This document shows, piece after piece, positions 8,588-18,091 of a DNA stretch of 64,000 bases; positions within the stretch are counted from its first letter, which is position 1; each line of letters opens with the position of its first letter. The notes beneath the pieces were generated by a model. That model ran no database searches, was not told where the DNA came from, and worked only from the letters and a program-made list of their open reading frames with translations. The DNA is from Lachancea thermotolerans CBS 6340. Its lineage: Eukaryota > Ascomycota > Saccharomycetes > Saccharomycetales > Saccharomycetaceae. The DNA is taken from contig NC_013080.1 of NCBI RefSeq assembly GCF_000142805.1, positions 992,001-1,056,000 of the forward strand. The letters run 5' to 3'. The translations under genes and the position numbers were made by a program.

Positions 8588-9883
8588 TTACTTCCTTTCC
8601 TTGTATGTCGAATGGAATTTCACCAACCCATAAAAGCCTTGGTATAGAGATTTTTCGTCAGTAAGATATCCATTGAGATCTTTAGGATCGCACTTGTGGT
8701 ACAGGTCTTTCCACTTTCGTTCTTTACGCAATTTTGTTAGCTCTTTGTCATTTAATTGCACCTTTGGCTGAGTCCCATACTTCAGAGGCCCAACATTTAT
8801 CCACTGCAATTCAGAACAAGATGACTTTAAGTTTTCAATTGCATCAAAGTAACTGAAAAGATTCTCTGCAGTATCAATAAAGTAAGCGGAAGCAACAATA
8901 ATTTGGTCATACTCTTCGCAGGGTTTAAATTCGCAGAAGTCCCCCAGATGAACATGGAGATTTGACGGCCTTTTGACCTTAGAGAGATCAATTCTGTAAT
9001 CCCGGACTTGGTTACCGGTGTCTAATTGCCCCGAGAAATGTTGTGCGAAAGGTTTAATGGATACCTGTTGGTCGTAGCCAAGTGCAAATTCGTTGCACAG
9101 GTACATCAAGGTGGAGAGCTCAACGGAGTGGACATCAAATTCTGGAAACGCTAGAGCAACTTCGTGGGCTATACCACCTGCTCCAGATCCAGGAACAACA
9201 ACTAGGGTTCTCCCTTGGAAACGGCTACTCTTCAATCGGGCAGTTATGAAGTCAACCAACGGCTTCCGTTCTTGCCCGTAACTGGGGTGCCAATCTCTGC
9301 ACACATGTGATATGGCTTCGTTGACCCGAGATTGATTAGACTTCGGACTCAGCGTTTTCGTATGAGTAACACGCCTCTTCAGTGTCCCATTCTCCTGGTA
9401 GTCGTACCCTAGACCATTGCAGGCAGACAGAAGCTCACGGCCATCAACGTTGTCGATTGGATTCCTATTCAGTAATTGGGTAAGAGTGAACTCAATTATC
9501 GAATTTATGGTTTTTTGGTTGGCATTCACAGCCTCGTTTATTCCTTCTAGCTTCTCAAAGTAGTTGAGCTTCCTAAGCTGTTCTAAGTGAATGGAGTTTA
9601 ATGAGCTTGCTCTGTGAAACAGGACCGCGTTTTGCCTGAATGCTCGAACTCCATACTCTTGTAGCTGCAAAAGCGCGTCGTAAACCTCTACCAGACCCAC
9701 CGATTTTTCAAAGTATTTTGATTGGCTTAGATGGAAGTTCGATGAGATTGGAATGTGCCGGTTCAGCTTCGAAAAAGACTTCTGGAGTTTGTTGGCTAGG
9801 AACTGCTTGAATGTTTTGTTGTTCTTCAGCAGCATGAGCACCACTGACAATGCCAAAATGAAGGACGACAGACTCAAAGTCAT
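8588..9883 (-). CDS. YMR209C: N2227-type (carnosine N-methyltransferase-like) SAM methyltransferase
   Basis: A 431-residue protein with an N-terminal hydrophobic segment (residues 3-19, possible signal anchor) and a SAM-dependent methyltransferase fold of the N2227 family, the group that holds carnosine N-methyltransferases. Motifs in order are a VVVPGSGAGG glycine loop near 227-237, HSVELSTLMYLCNEFAL, LHVHLGDFCEF, FIDTAENLFSY near 332, and INVGPLKYG. These match the family pattern of SAM loop, acidic ribose-binding residue and the FIDTA block. The substrate is unknown. Synteny points to S. cerevisiae YMR209C (457 residues). It follows TPO4 on the same strand with 70 bases between them. Confidence 0.85.
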   Translation of the reverse strand: MTLSLSSFILALSVVLMLLKNNKTFKQFLANKLQKSFSKLNRHIPISSNFHLSQSKYFEKSVGLVEVYDALLQLQEYGVRAFRQNAVLFHRASSLNSIHLEQLRKLNYFEKLEGINEAVNANQKTINSIIEFTLTQLLNRNPIDNVDGRELLSACNGLGYDYQENGTLKRRVTHTKTLSPKSNQSRVNEAISHVCRDWHPSYGQERKPLVDFITARLKSSRFQGRTLVVVPGSGAGGIAHEVALAFPEFDVHSVELSTLMYLCNEFALGYDQQVSIKPFAQHFSGQLDTGNQVRDYRIDLSKVKRPSNLHVHLGDFCEFKPCEEYDQIIVASAYFIDTAENLFSYFDAIENLKSSCSELQWINVGPLKYGTQPKVQLNDKELTKLRKERKWKDLYHKCDPKDLNGYLTDEKSLYQGFYGLVKFHSTYKERK

Positions 9884-9953
9884 CTTTGATTTCTGTGATC
9901 CAAAGAAGTCTAAGTATCGAAGCTAAAAAAATTGAATATATGTTACAGTTTAA

Positions 9954-11720
9954 TTATAAAAATGATCCTTTGAGAACAGGTTGTGAAATATTGGACTCTC
10001 CCGAGCTTAAAGCATGACTACGAACAGAAGACGATTCCCCATTGGCTTGTAGAACTCCAGCTTCTTCTTTTTTTGCGTTAGATACGTTAGGGCCCGTGAT
10101 CCCTCCATTTTCGAAATTGGGGTCATCATCATGACTGAAACGTTTTTGGGAGGTGGACTGGCAGGACTCTTCGTCACCTTTCTCACCTTCAAGTGCGTTA
10201 AAACCAAATGTAGACTTCTGGCGCATGCCTTCACCGTACCTTTCAAATATCCACGGCAACGGGATCATTGCGACGCAGATAAATCCAAATAGTGAGCTCG
10301 CCCACCCGATTGTCATTTTCTCATACATCTGAATCGTAAACAGCGGAAACACGCAGCTGGTTACGTATCTCAACAGGTTGTTTGCCGCCAGGGCAGATGC
10401 CACGTAAAGTGGTGGGTAACAAGTGGAGAAGTACATGATGACGCTGAAGAAAATTAGGATCAAACCGAAGCCGAATGGAACGCCGGCCGCCATAGGTGCC
10501 ATCCAATGTACACTTGATTTTGACGTCCAACCAAGCCAGAACAAACTAATAGGAAGCGCGATAGAGCCTATCTTGCAGATATCCAAGAGTTTCTCGGGCT
10601 TCAAGGGTACTATTTCACCTGTAACTGGATCCCTCTTTCCCCGGTATGGTTTTGTTCTTTTACCGTCGGCTGACTTCAACGCAGGGGTTCCTGCAGGAGG
10701 CGCGGGGAAGAAGAAGCGGCGATCATACAAAATGTAAAACACGGACCCAATCCAAAGACCAATACCGATGCCAATGAACGCCAGCCCGGAAATGCCGCCG
10801 TCCATGTGGTAAACGCCGCGGAAAATAACTGGATATGCCTCAAAAAAGGCGAACAATACGGCAAAGATGAACGCAACGTAAATTGAAAACATCAGAACTG
10901 TTGGCTCCACCAAAAGCATCTTTATAGGTCTAAAGACTGTGATAGTGAGGGTGAGCTTCAGGAAGTTCTTCTTGTCTTTTGCGCTGGGTTTAATAAGGTT
11001 CACACTACGCTTCTTAGCTCGTTTTATCAAAATTACGGTCTTGTGGGTCTCTGGCATCAGCAGCACAAACGGCATAATGAGGCCGCCGGCAAACAACTGT
11101 ATATAGGTTGCCCATCTCCAGCCCTGTTTCTCTGTTGCAAATCCAGCAATGACCGGACTAATAACCGGCCCCAAAAATGGCGCCAGGCAAAATAAGGACA
11201 TAGCCACTGAAACTTCATCCATATCAAAAATATCGACAATGGTTCCAGAGGCGACAGAAAGAGCAGGGGATGCGAATACCCCAGCAAAGAAGCGGACCGG
11301 TAGAACAACGCGCATTTTGCCGCCAGAAAGCGCGACACCCATCGTGAAAAGCATCGACAATGGCAAAGACGCCACGTAGATGGGCTTCCGGCCAAATATT
11401 TCCGACAGCGGTGCGCCGACCACGGTCGAAAGCCCTAACAGGTAAAAAGTGAGGCCCGCCAACGCCAGCGTTTGGCTGTAGCCGTACTCCAGCACCATAC
11501 GTGGAACACCGTTCACGTACAGCGAAGAGCCCATCGTGACCACAAGGCAGAGCAGCGCCGCGGTCATTGTGGCAAACCATTTTTTCCAGGTGGGCCAGTT
11601 ATGGGGGTTATCAGGGTCCATCGGGCCATCCCATTCGAGGCTTCTAGGATCGATTGGGTCGCTGGAGCTAATATGTGAGTGATTCGACATGGAGCCCGAA
11701 CAGTCCGCGCTCTTATCCAT
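9954..11720 (-). CDS. TPO4: Plasma-membrane polyamine/drug:H+ antiporter (MFS DHA1)
   Basis: A 588-residue major facilitator of the DHA1 type, by synteny Tpo4 (YOR273C), which exports polyamines at the plasma membrane. A serine-rich cytosolic N-terminus leads to DPDNPHNWPTWKKW, the hallmark just before helix 1 in this family. About 12 membrane helices follow, with LSEIFGRKPIY in the loop between helices 2 and 3 (about 104-115), FFAGVFASPALSVASG and LGPVISPVIAGF. A charged central loop and an acidic, serine-rich C-terminus complete it. I used the ATG at 11720; the frame is open 11 codons farther but only from a TTG. S. cerevisiae Tpo4 is longer (659 residues), mostly in the tails. Confidence 0.9.
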   Translation of the reverse strand: MDKSADCSGSMSNHSHISSSDPIDPRSLEWDGPMDPDNPHNWPTWKKWFATMTAALLCLVVTMGSSLYVNGVPRMVLEYGYSQTLALAGLTFYLLGLSTVVGAPLSEIFGRKPIYVASLPLSMLFTMGVALSGGKMRVVLPVRFFAGVFASPALSVASGTIVDIFDMDEVSVAMSLFCLAPFLGPVISPVIAGFATEKQGWRWATYIQLFAGGLIMPFVLLMPETHKTVILIKRAKKRSVNLIKPSAKDKKNFLKLTLTITVFRPIKMLLVEPTVLMFSIYVAFIFAVLFAFFEAYPVIFRGVYHMDGGISGLAFIGIGIGLWIGSVFYILYDRRFFFPAPPAGTPALKSADGKRTKPYRGKRDPVTGEIVPLKPEKLLDICKIGSIALPISLFWLGWTSKSSVHWMAPMAAGVPFGFGLILIFFSVIMYFSTCYPPLYVASALAANNLLRYVTSCVFPLFTIQMYEKMTIGWASSLFGFICVAMIPLPWIFERYGEGMRQKSTFGFNALEGEKGDEESCQSTSQKRFSHDDDPNFENGGITGPNVSNAKKEEAGVLQANGESSSVRSHALSSGESNISQPVLKGSFL

Positions 11721-14479
11721 CGTCCTTTGCAGATCTGTCTGCGTGGTCTTCAAACGAGTTTTGACAGGAAGGGGAGTGATACTGTCAAGAAAAGCTTTAA
11801 ACCTGAACTTTCCAATTTGCGCGCTATTTCCGACTTCAAGCTGTCCTAGGAAGAGAGATTAACTTGGGTGAAGCTCAAAAAATGTGTGCTAGCACTATGA
11901 GCCGTTCCTCAACTTTTTTAAGCTGGCCGAAAATTGCAGCTCTATGGGGCAGCTATTTGGTCGCCCACGCTAAATCCCCGAATGCGCCTTCGAAGACTCT
12001 GCATGTTTTACCTAATTCTCAAGCCCACGGCTCGGATCACAGTTCTAGAATTGGCTCTGCAACTTCCGTGTCCTCATCCGGTAACCGCGTTTTGCACAGC
12101 ACTGAAGGCGATGCAGCGGTATGCATCAAGATATCTGCCCTCGGCTCTCTAAGTTCGCGGGGATGCATCCCGCTTTGCAGGGCCGAGGAACTTCGAATTT
12201 TTTTCTATGCATCCTGTCACTCAATCACGCGCGAGCGGTTTGAACCATAACGGTTGGTAATTCCGAAGTCACGGCACTACACCGTGTAACAGTAAAAAAT
12301 TTGTTCAGCCTCGTTAATTAGGGAAACACGGTTGAGAATCTACAGTGGGCAAGTGAAGCGGGCCTTCTGCGCAAACTTTAATGACGATTAAGGCCCGCGC
12401 GCCGCTAGGCGTAAAAGTCTGGGCAGCTGGTGCGCCTGGAGATTGGCGCGTCGTGACGTAGCACTTTTTTGTAGACGAGACAAGGCGCTTTCTTGTATGA
12501 TTTTCACTATTCTAATACCGTCACTGTGGCTGAGCCGTTGGCGATAATCAGGACAACCAAGGGTGTCGCCGGACCATGCTTGGAAACGCTGACGTGGCAC
12601 GGCGTGGAGAATTAAAGTGCGCAAGATACGATTCCGCGCCTCCGGCTGTAAACCCAGTAAACGAGACGCGTCTCCGAGGGCTCTGTCCTTTGGTGAAAAG
12701 GTGCCTGGATCAAGGGAGTACCACCGAGAGGCTTTTTCGTAGCGCACCCTTTCTCGTCCTTGCAGAAACCGGACAACGCGGTCCCTTAGATCTCAGTCGC
12801 TGATGCAGAAGCTGCCGCTCTCCTGCATTTGGTGCGCTCTGGCGCCACTGTCAAGGCTCGTATTGAAAACACGGATTTTAACATGGTTCCTGTGTTAAAA
12901 ATCCTGCTGGCACGCCTGCTGTTAATGTAATACCGTAGCCGAGGCGCTGCGGATGGACACCGCTCGTTGCGAATCAGACTTCAGCAAACGAGCGCCCTCT
13001 GTTTGCTCACCGAGTGAATACGTAAAAATGAGAACCAGAACTCATGCCTCTTGTTGCTCAATATCCAAGCTGTCTTTAGGCGAGGAAGTCACTTAGAACT
13101 TCTATTTGTGCGCCCTCTTATACCCGTGGGTTTGGTGAAAGACCCAAAAAATAGCCGCTGAAATTTGTCAGCTCTAAATCACGTGAATGTCAAATTCATA
13201 ATACGAATGCAATACGTTTGTAGTGACTTAAAGTGGAATTTTAATTTTGTTGCGGGGAACGAATCCAGTAATGAGTTACGGGGAATGGTTCGCTGACGCA
13301 AGCAATTGAAGTGATTGTCTACGAACGCGGTGTCAAAGTGGACTATAATGAGCCCGGGTCCGCTGCGACCTTTCCCAAGATCCTAAGAAGCCAGAAAGGT
13401 GTATGTTGCGATAGTTTGCTTTATATACGCTTTTATGGCATTGCGTCGGTCGCTATTGCTGGATAATCTCGAAAGAAGCCAAATAAGGCCTTCAGACCAA
13501 GGTTCCTACCGGCCATCAGTATTTAAAAAGCTCGAATTGACGCAGTTTATACTCCAAGTCGCGCTCTTTTCAACATTGTTGTCATCTTCGATTCTGCCTT
13601 CCAAGGAAATGCCATCAACCTTATTCCTATTTGAACTTAATTTGGAGCACTTCATCCGGTTTCGAATTATCATGGTGTGCCTCAAACAATCGTTGGCTAG
13701 CAAGGGCCTCTATTCTAGTGCCTGCCGACTTGTATAAGGACATCTCTATAGACCGGACGTGGATAGCCTGGTGAAGTGAACAAAAGTGGTAACGAGTAAA
13801 GTGCTGAATTTTTTTGGTTTCGCAACCGGTACTCCAAGGAATCGAATTAGGTCTTTATGGTTTCGCCAAGATAGATCTGTCACTCGTCTCTGACCCCGAG
13901 ACTGCTCATAGCAAGCTGTTGAGAGTGCAGCTTCTCTATATTGCTAAGCAATTCATATTTGATACCTTTCCTGCGACTATCCTTCAGAGCAGGTGTGCTA
14001 TCAAAGAGAGAGCGTTGCTTCTTTGGATAGTTGGCTGATTGAAGGACCTGGTTCCTAGGCTATTTCTCCGAACGGGTAATCAAAACTCATGTCTTTGCGC
14101 TGAGTTGAAGGATATGAGAAGCCTAGTAATCTGGTTCTTTTTGAACAATTGCGAAATATTTGTTGAGTTTTGGACGTCCGCTAAAAACGGCAGACAAGGC
14201 CTCTTCCTTAATTCCGTTCATAAGAGAAAAGTGTGACTATTTTAGCCTATATTTTTGCACATGTCGGCTGCCGACTGAAGTTTTCTTTAGATATTCACAG
14301 ATTTAAAATATTGATCAATTATATGGTAGCATTCAATACCGCATGGAAGTGAGCTCAAAGAGTCGTTCTGAAGATTCATTGTTAATCCTTCGAAGATGTG
14401 AGTGAACCACATATAAGAGGATAGCGTCCCCTTCTTCTTCACCATTGCAAATCGTTGAGCGGTCTCCCTGAGTGAGTTG
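11721..14479. other. Gene-poor region upstream of TPO4
   Basis: About 2.8 kb without a convincing gene. Open frames of 60-130 codons occur on both strands (for example 11864-12250 plus, 12388-12747 minus, 13399-13737 plus) but show no family motif. The part right of about 13.3 kb is AT-rich and borders the hAT relic, so some of it may be the decayed 3' half of that element. The S. cerevisiae order would place MGL2 (YMR210W) here; I see no trace of an alpha/beta hydrolase. Confidence 0.55.
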
Positions 14480-15450
14480 GAAAATCTAGTTGAATCGGCT
14501 TTGAGAAAGGAATTTCTTCACAACTTTCGACACTACCGGGGACTTCTCTAGCTGTTGGTGATGCGAGAAAAGCCTGGTGTTACACTGCTTTGATATGATG
14601 AAAGAAACCAATTTCATTTCAGCTTTAAGGTTGATGTTGCTTTTTAAGTAGTAAATTAGCATGTCAATTCTAATCAAAAGCTGAGCGTGATGGTTTTCGG
14701 AGGGTTTAAAGTATCTAAAAAGACACTATTTAACGCATGGTTCATGCATCTAAAGTTCACCATACCATCTTCAGAAGTAGCCTTAAGCCCATTTTGAACC
14801 TCCTTATCCAAGTTAGTAAGTATGAGAATATTGTTCGGTCCATTAGTCAAAGCAATAAAACATATCTTGTGCCGAATGGAGTATTTTGAAACAGTCACCA
14901 AAAGTACTGCCACAAGTCTTTCAGAAGTTTTCTGCATATCACCAATTTCAACAAAGTCCAAGATGAGTGAGTGGGCTTGGACCCATGTCGCACAAAATTA
15001 CCTTCTTTGTTAAGTTCGTTTTTAATTATGGTTAGGGCAGAATGAAACCATCACAGTTGCACAGCTTTTCTGGCTCGACGGCAGAAAAATGTCCAAAAGC
15101 ACGTTAAAATTGAGTGATTTCTGCGAAACATGCGTTGGCTGCAGATTGAACTCGCCTTACAACCGCACCGAAGACACTTTCTTCCCGGGACGAAATCATA
15201 GCTTTTCCAGAGATTTTTTGCATATATTAAACAGCGAATTCAGTGCAGGAACTCGACAAAAGTGAAAGGGATTAGGCCGGCCACAAGCATTTTCCACAAG
15301 AAAAAGTTAGCGCTATTTGTCGATGAGAATCCAAAATATTGCTTTGTCAGAGGAAGAGGTCTTGATAGGTTTAGAGCGAATAGCAATAAAACCTTCGATG
15401 TTGCACGCTTGCCCTCCAGTTTGTTTCGGAAGATTTTGCAATCGCTCTTG
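14480..15450 (-). mobile_element. Decayed hAT-family DNA transposon (transposase relic)
   Basis: Minus-strand translations carry two blocks typical of hAT transposases, in the right order. Near 15310-15170 is the N-terminal KMLVAGLIPFTFVE, then after one stop IRCLIYA and YDFVPGRK, matching the family pattern of LPF-FVE followed by a PSRKT-like block. From about 14990 to 14674 is the core HSLILDFVEIGDMQKTSERL, then NGPNNILILTNLDKEV and FRCMNHALNSVFLD, matching LLDF-VxxxHTGENI, TDNASNN and FRCxAHxLNLxV. A 63-codon frame (14677-14486) continues with LIYYLKSNINLKAEMK, as expected after the core. Several stops and frame changes show it is dead. I could not find terminal repeats or the C-terminal dimerisation block. 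hAT families are known in Lachancea and relatives. Confidence 0.7.
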
Positions 15451-16584
15451 TTTTAAACTTGAGATGCCTTATGATGTTTCGTGGAGTAGCACTCGCATCC
15501 ATATTTTGTCGCTTTCGCTGGCATTAAGTCGGCCAAGGTTGGAAGGTTGATGTCTTGTCGAGTTAATTGATTGTGAAGTCCTCAAGACCAAAGCTGATAT
15601 TGGTTTAAAAGGATTCTCCATTCCTTAAGCATCCGATTCCTCTCCTGGACTTATAAAAGTTTTCAATATCAGTTTTTGCTTGTCCGTCCGCATCGCTCAA
15701 GCTGCTATAGTTTTGACACTGGCAAGATAGACTTTTGAGGGCGCTGCCTATTCTTTTTAGCTGTCTTAGAGTATACCAAATCTTGCGAAGGGAATGAAAT
15801 AATGTGGCTGATAGTCATGGGGCTGCCTTGTTGGACAACGAGATCTGATATTTCCTGGCTAATTGCTGGATTGGAATAACACCGTTCAAAAGTGAAGCCT
15901 AAACTTTGGCTAATAGTTGGAGCAGAGCCACCAATTGCACTTAAGCTCAGCATCTGTCGCTTTTGTGCCGAGCAAGTGCGAGCACACTTACGGGCTGTAT
16001 TCTTCGGAATTTCTTCACTACTGGTTTTATGCAAGGCGTCATAGCTTGCAGCGCCACTGTCACTCAACGTGTCTGTATTTTCGTTGTTAATTGGAAGCTC
16101 GTAATTATTAACATATCATCCTTCTCATTTGTGGATCAACTTTGCCGCCCCTTTTCAGCTAATTTCTGCAGTTCCTAAAAAGACACAATTACTGTTGAAA
16201 AGGGTGTTGGCAGAGCCCAGGCCCGTTGGGGAATTAGTCTTTCCTAACCGCGGTTGATTAAAGGAGTCACCGTCCAGATCTATGATTTGTCTTGCGCTCG
16301 CGGCGAAGATCAAGCATGGCCCTGATCAGCTTTCGGGAAGCAGAGCTGTTAAGCTGCCAAGAAAATCGCCATAGGGTGTGATGGCGCTAGTGAGCATTGA
16401 ACTATTCGGACAAGGTCATCGTTATTTTGACTCACAAATCTGAGATTATACTTGAGTATGAACCCATCAATCATTAAAAACGGAAGGACTCGAGAGGTGG
16501 ATTCGTGATTCGTCTCCAGTGCCGTTTTTTACAGATCGTGCGAACAAGGCTAACCAGCTCATCGCTACAGGACAGAAGCCTTGA
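15451..16584. other. Region between the hAT relic and DML1
   Basis: It holds one protein-like minus-strand frame (listed separately) and the DML1 promoter side. Part of it may be the 5' end of the hAT relic. I identified no terminal inverted repeat. Confidence 0.45.
15705..16118 (-). pseudogene. Orphan protein-like frame, possible gene or transposon fragment
   Basis: The frame is open for about 138 codons between stops. The first ATG comes late, near 15955, so it lacks a proper start. The translation looks natural: YELPINNENTDTLSDS, then ISQEISDLVVQQGSPM and QDLVYSKTAKKN. The second half loosely recalls the hAT N-terminal region (a 'V..GLP..' block followed by a basic stretch), and the frame lies on the same strand just upstream of the hAT relic. 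It could be the 5' end of that element, a second copy, or the remnant of an unrelated gene. Confidence 0.3.
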
Positions 16585-17985
16585 ATGCACGAGATTATCA
16601 GCATAAGTGCGTCGCATCGCACCAATCATGTGCTTACTCAATTTTATAACTGCCAGGAGGAACAACTTCGGGATCTTGATTTTGAAAATGAGCCTGGCGT
16701 GTTTTTGAATCCCGTCGTGGATCGCATCTCCAAAACAGTGTCCTATAAGCCTCGGGCGCTGTTATGGGATGCAAAGACCGGAAATGGGGCACTGGGAGCT
16801 CATCAATACTCGAGCACCAAAGACTTCTTCTACGGTTCCGAAAATCAAAGGCCTAAAGAGCTTTTGTCGCAGACCAGCGTCAAGGTTATTCAGACCCACG
16901 AGCCGACCCCAAAATCTGAGTACCAAACCGCACTCGACACGAATAATCCGGCTCCACCACTAAGTGATCAGAATTCCAAATACTGGTCTGATTACAGCAA
17001 GCTGATCTTTGGCGCCCCTAACCTCAACACCTTGGATCGCTGGTACCACGACCCGAATAACCCTTCGGCTCCAGACTTCGAAAACCTCCACCAGACTTAC
17101 TTTGATAGCTACGAGGTTGGTTTTCAGGAGTTTGCGACAAACTACTGCTCGGAATTTTTTGACGAGAAGCTGCGCACGCAGCTCGAAATGTGCGATGAGC
17201 TGCAAGGTATTAATTTGCTTTCCGAGATAGATAACGGATGGGGTGGTTTCTCTTCTAGTATGCTATCAAATATTCGCGACGAACTCCCAAAAACTGACGT
17301 TATGACTTGGGGGTTTAATCAAGACGACGCACTTTCTCTGGGTCAGCCGATTCATTCAACGAAAACGAAATTTCAGAAGCTTTGCAGCAAAATACGATCA
17401 ACCCTGAGTCTAGTACAAGAATCAAACCTTTTCTTCCCAATATACTCAGATCCCCAGCTTCCACTTTGGACGTTTGCAGGACGCACTTGTATGCTATTCG
17501 ACGCTGTCAACGCATGCGGCAGCAACCGCGAATCTGAACACCGTTATACCTTTAACCAGATGATTGGGAAAATTACCTCTGGCGAGCCGCAAAGGAACAT
17601 TGTGTCGACTCTTGACATACAAGGCTTGGATCTTTCATTTTACTCCCGCATTCCAACTTATAAGGGAAGTAGTCAAAAAACGTACTCGCACCTTTCAATT
17701 TTAAGGGGCAAAGAAAATCAAGTCGCAGATAGTTTTTCCATCAATACATATCCATGGAGGCCCTCTGATACGATTCCCGAACAGTTTAGGAGCATTACAA
17801 ATTATAAAACGAACCTCGCCGTCACTGAAAGACCCCGTGACGTCTTCAGGCATTGGGAAGCCATGGTTTCGCGCTACTTTAGATACGACACCGATAGAGA
17901 AGAGCTGAAGGAAGAACTAGGAAGGCTTGCAGAAACATATGAAGAAGGCTGGTACGATGACTTCGACTCTGGGGATGATGTCTGA
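16585..17985 (+). CDS. DML1: Misato-like protein (tubulin-related), mitochondrial DNA inheritance
   Basis: A 466-residue Misato-family protein, by synteny Dml1 (YMR211W), an essential yeast protein linked to mitochondrial DNA inheritance and to chaperonin (CCT) function. The N-terminus MHEIISISASHRTNHVLTQF followed by YNCQEE is the tubulin/FtsZ-like segment that defines the family. Next comes TVSYKPRALLWDAKTGNG and then the middle part with the conserved FLSEID-type block (INLLSEIDNGWGGFSS). The length is close to S. cerevisiae (475). The ATG at 16585 starts exactly at the family N-terminus. It lies 106 bases before MOD5 on the same strand. Confidence 0.93.
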   Translation: MHEIISISASHRTNHVLTQFYNCQEEQLRDLDFENEPGVFLNPVVDRISKTVSYKPRALLWDAKTGNGALGAHQYSSTKDFFYGSENQRPKELLSQTSVKVIQTHEPTPKSEYQTALDTNNPAPPLSDQNSKYWSDYSKLIFGAPNLNTLDRWYHDPNNPSAPDFENLHQTYFDSYEVGFQEFATNYCSEFFDEKLRTQLEMCDELQGINLLSEIDNGWGGFSSSMLSNIRDELPKTDVMTWGFNQDDALSLGQPIHSTKTKFQKLCSKIRSTLSLVQESNLFFPIYSDPQLPLWTFAGRTCMLFDAVNACGSNRESEHRYTFNQMIGKITSGEPQRNIVSTLDIQGLDLSFYSRIPTYKGSSQKTYSHLSILRGKENQVADSFSINTYPWRPSDTIPEQFRSITNYKTNLAVTERPRDVFRHWEAMVSRYFRYDTDREELKEELGRLAETYEEGWYDDFDSGDDV

Positions 17986-18052
17986 TACTATATATCTATA
18001 CTCTTGTACGGGTTTTTGTATTATAATTCACTGACGTTTTTAGTCTCAGGCG

Positions 18053-18079
18053 ATGAGCTCGAAAAGACCTGTCATGTGA
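18053..18079 (+). other. Short upstream ORF before MOD5
   Basis: An ATG at 18053 opens an 8-codon frame (MSSKRPVM, stop at 18077-18079) that ends 12 bases before the first MOD5 ATG. If transcription starts upstream of it, this could tune the choice between the two MOD5 start codons. The transcript start is not known. Confidence 0.3.
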
Positions 18080-18091
18080 AGAAACCGGTGA

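Noticed and set aside
11864-12250. 128-codon plus-strand frame upstream of TPO4
   Set aside because: Random-looking translation in the TPO4 promoter region.
12388-12747. 119-codon minus-strand frame
   Set aside because: It begins well but has no recognisable motif, no conserved neighbour and a composition expected of GC-richer random sequence.
6579-13512. Shared 14-mer AGACCAAGGTTCCT at about 6578 and 13495
   Set aside because: Several 14-base matches are expected by chance in a window of this size.
15415-15435. TTTCGGAAG as a reverse CDEIII
   Set aside because: Flanks do not match and no AT-rich element follows; the stretch is inside the hAT relic.
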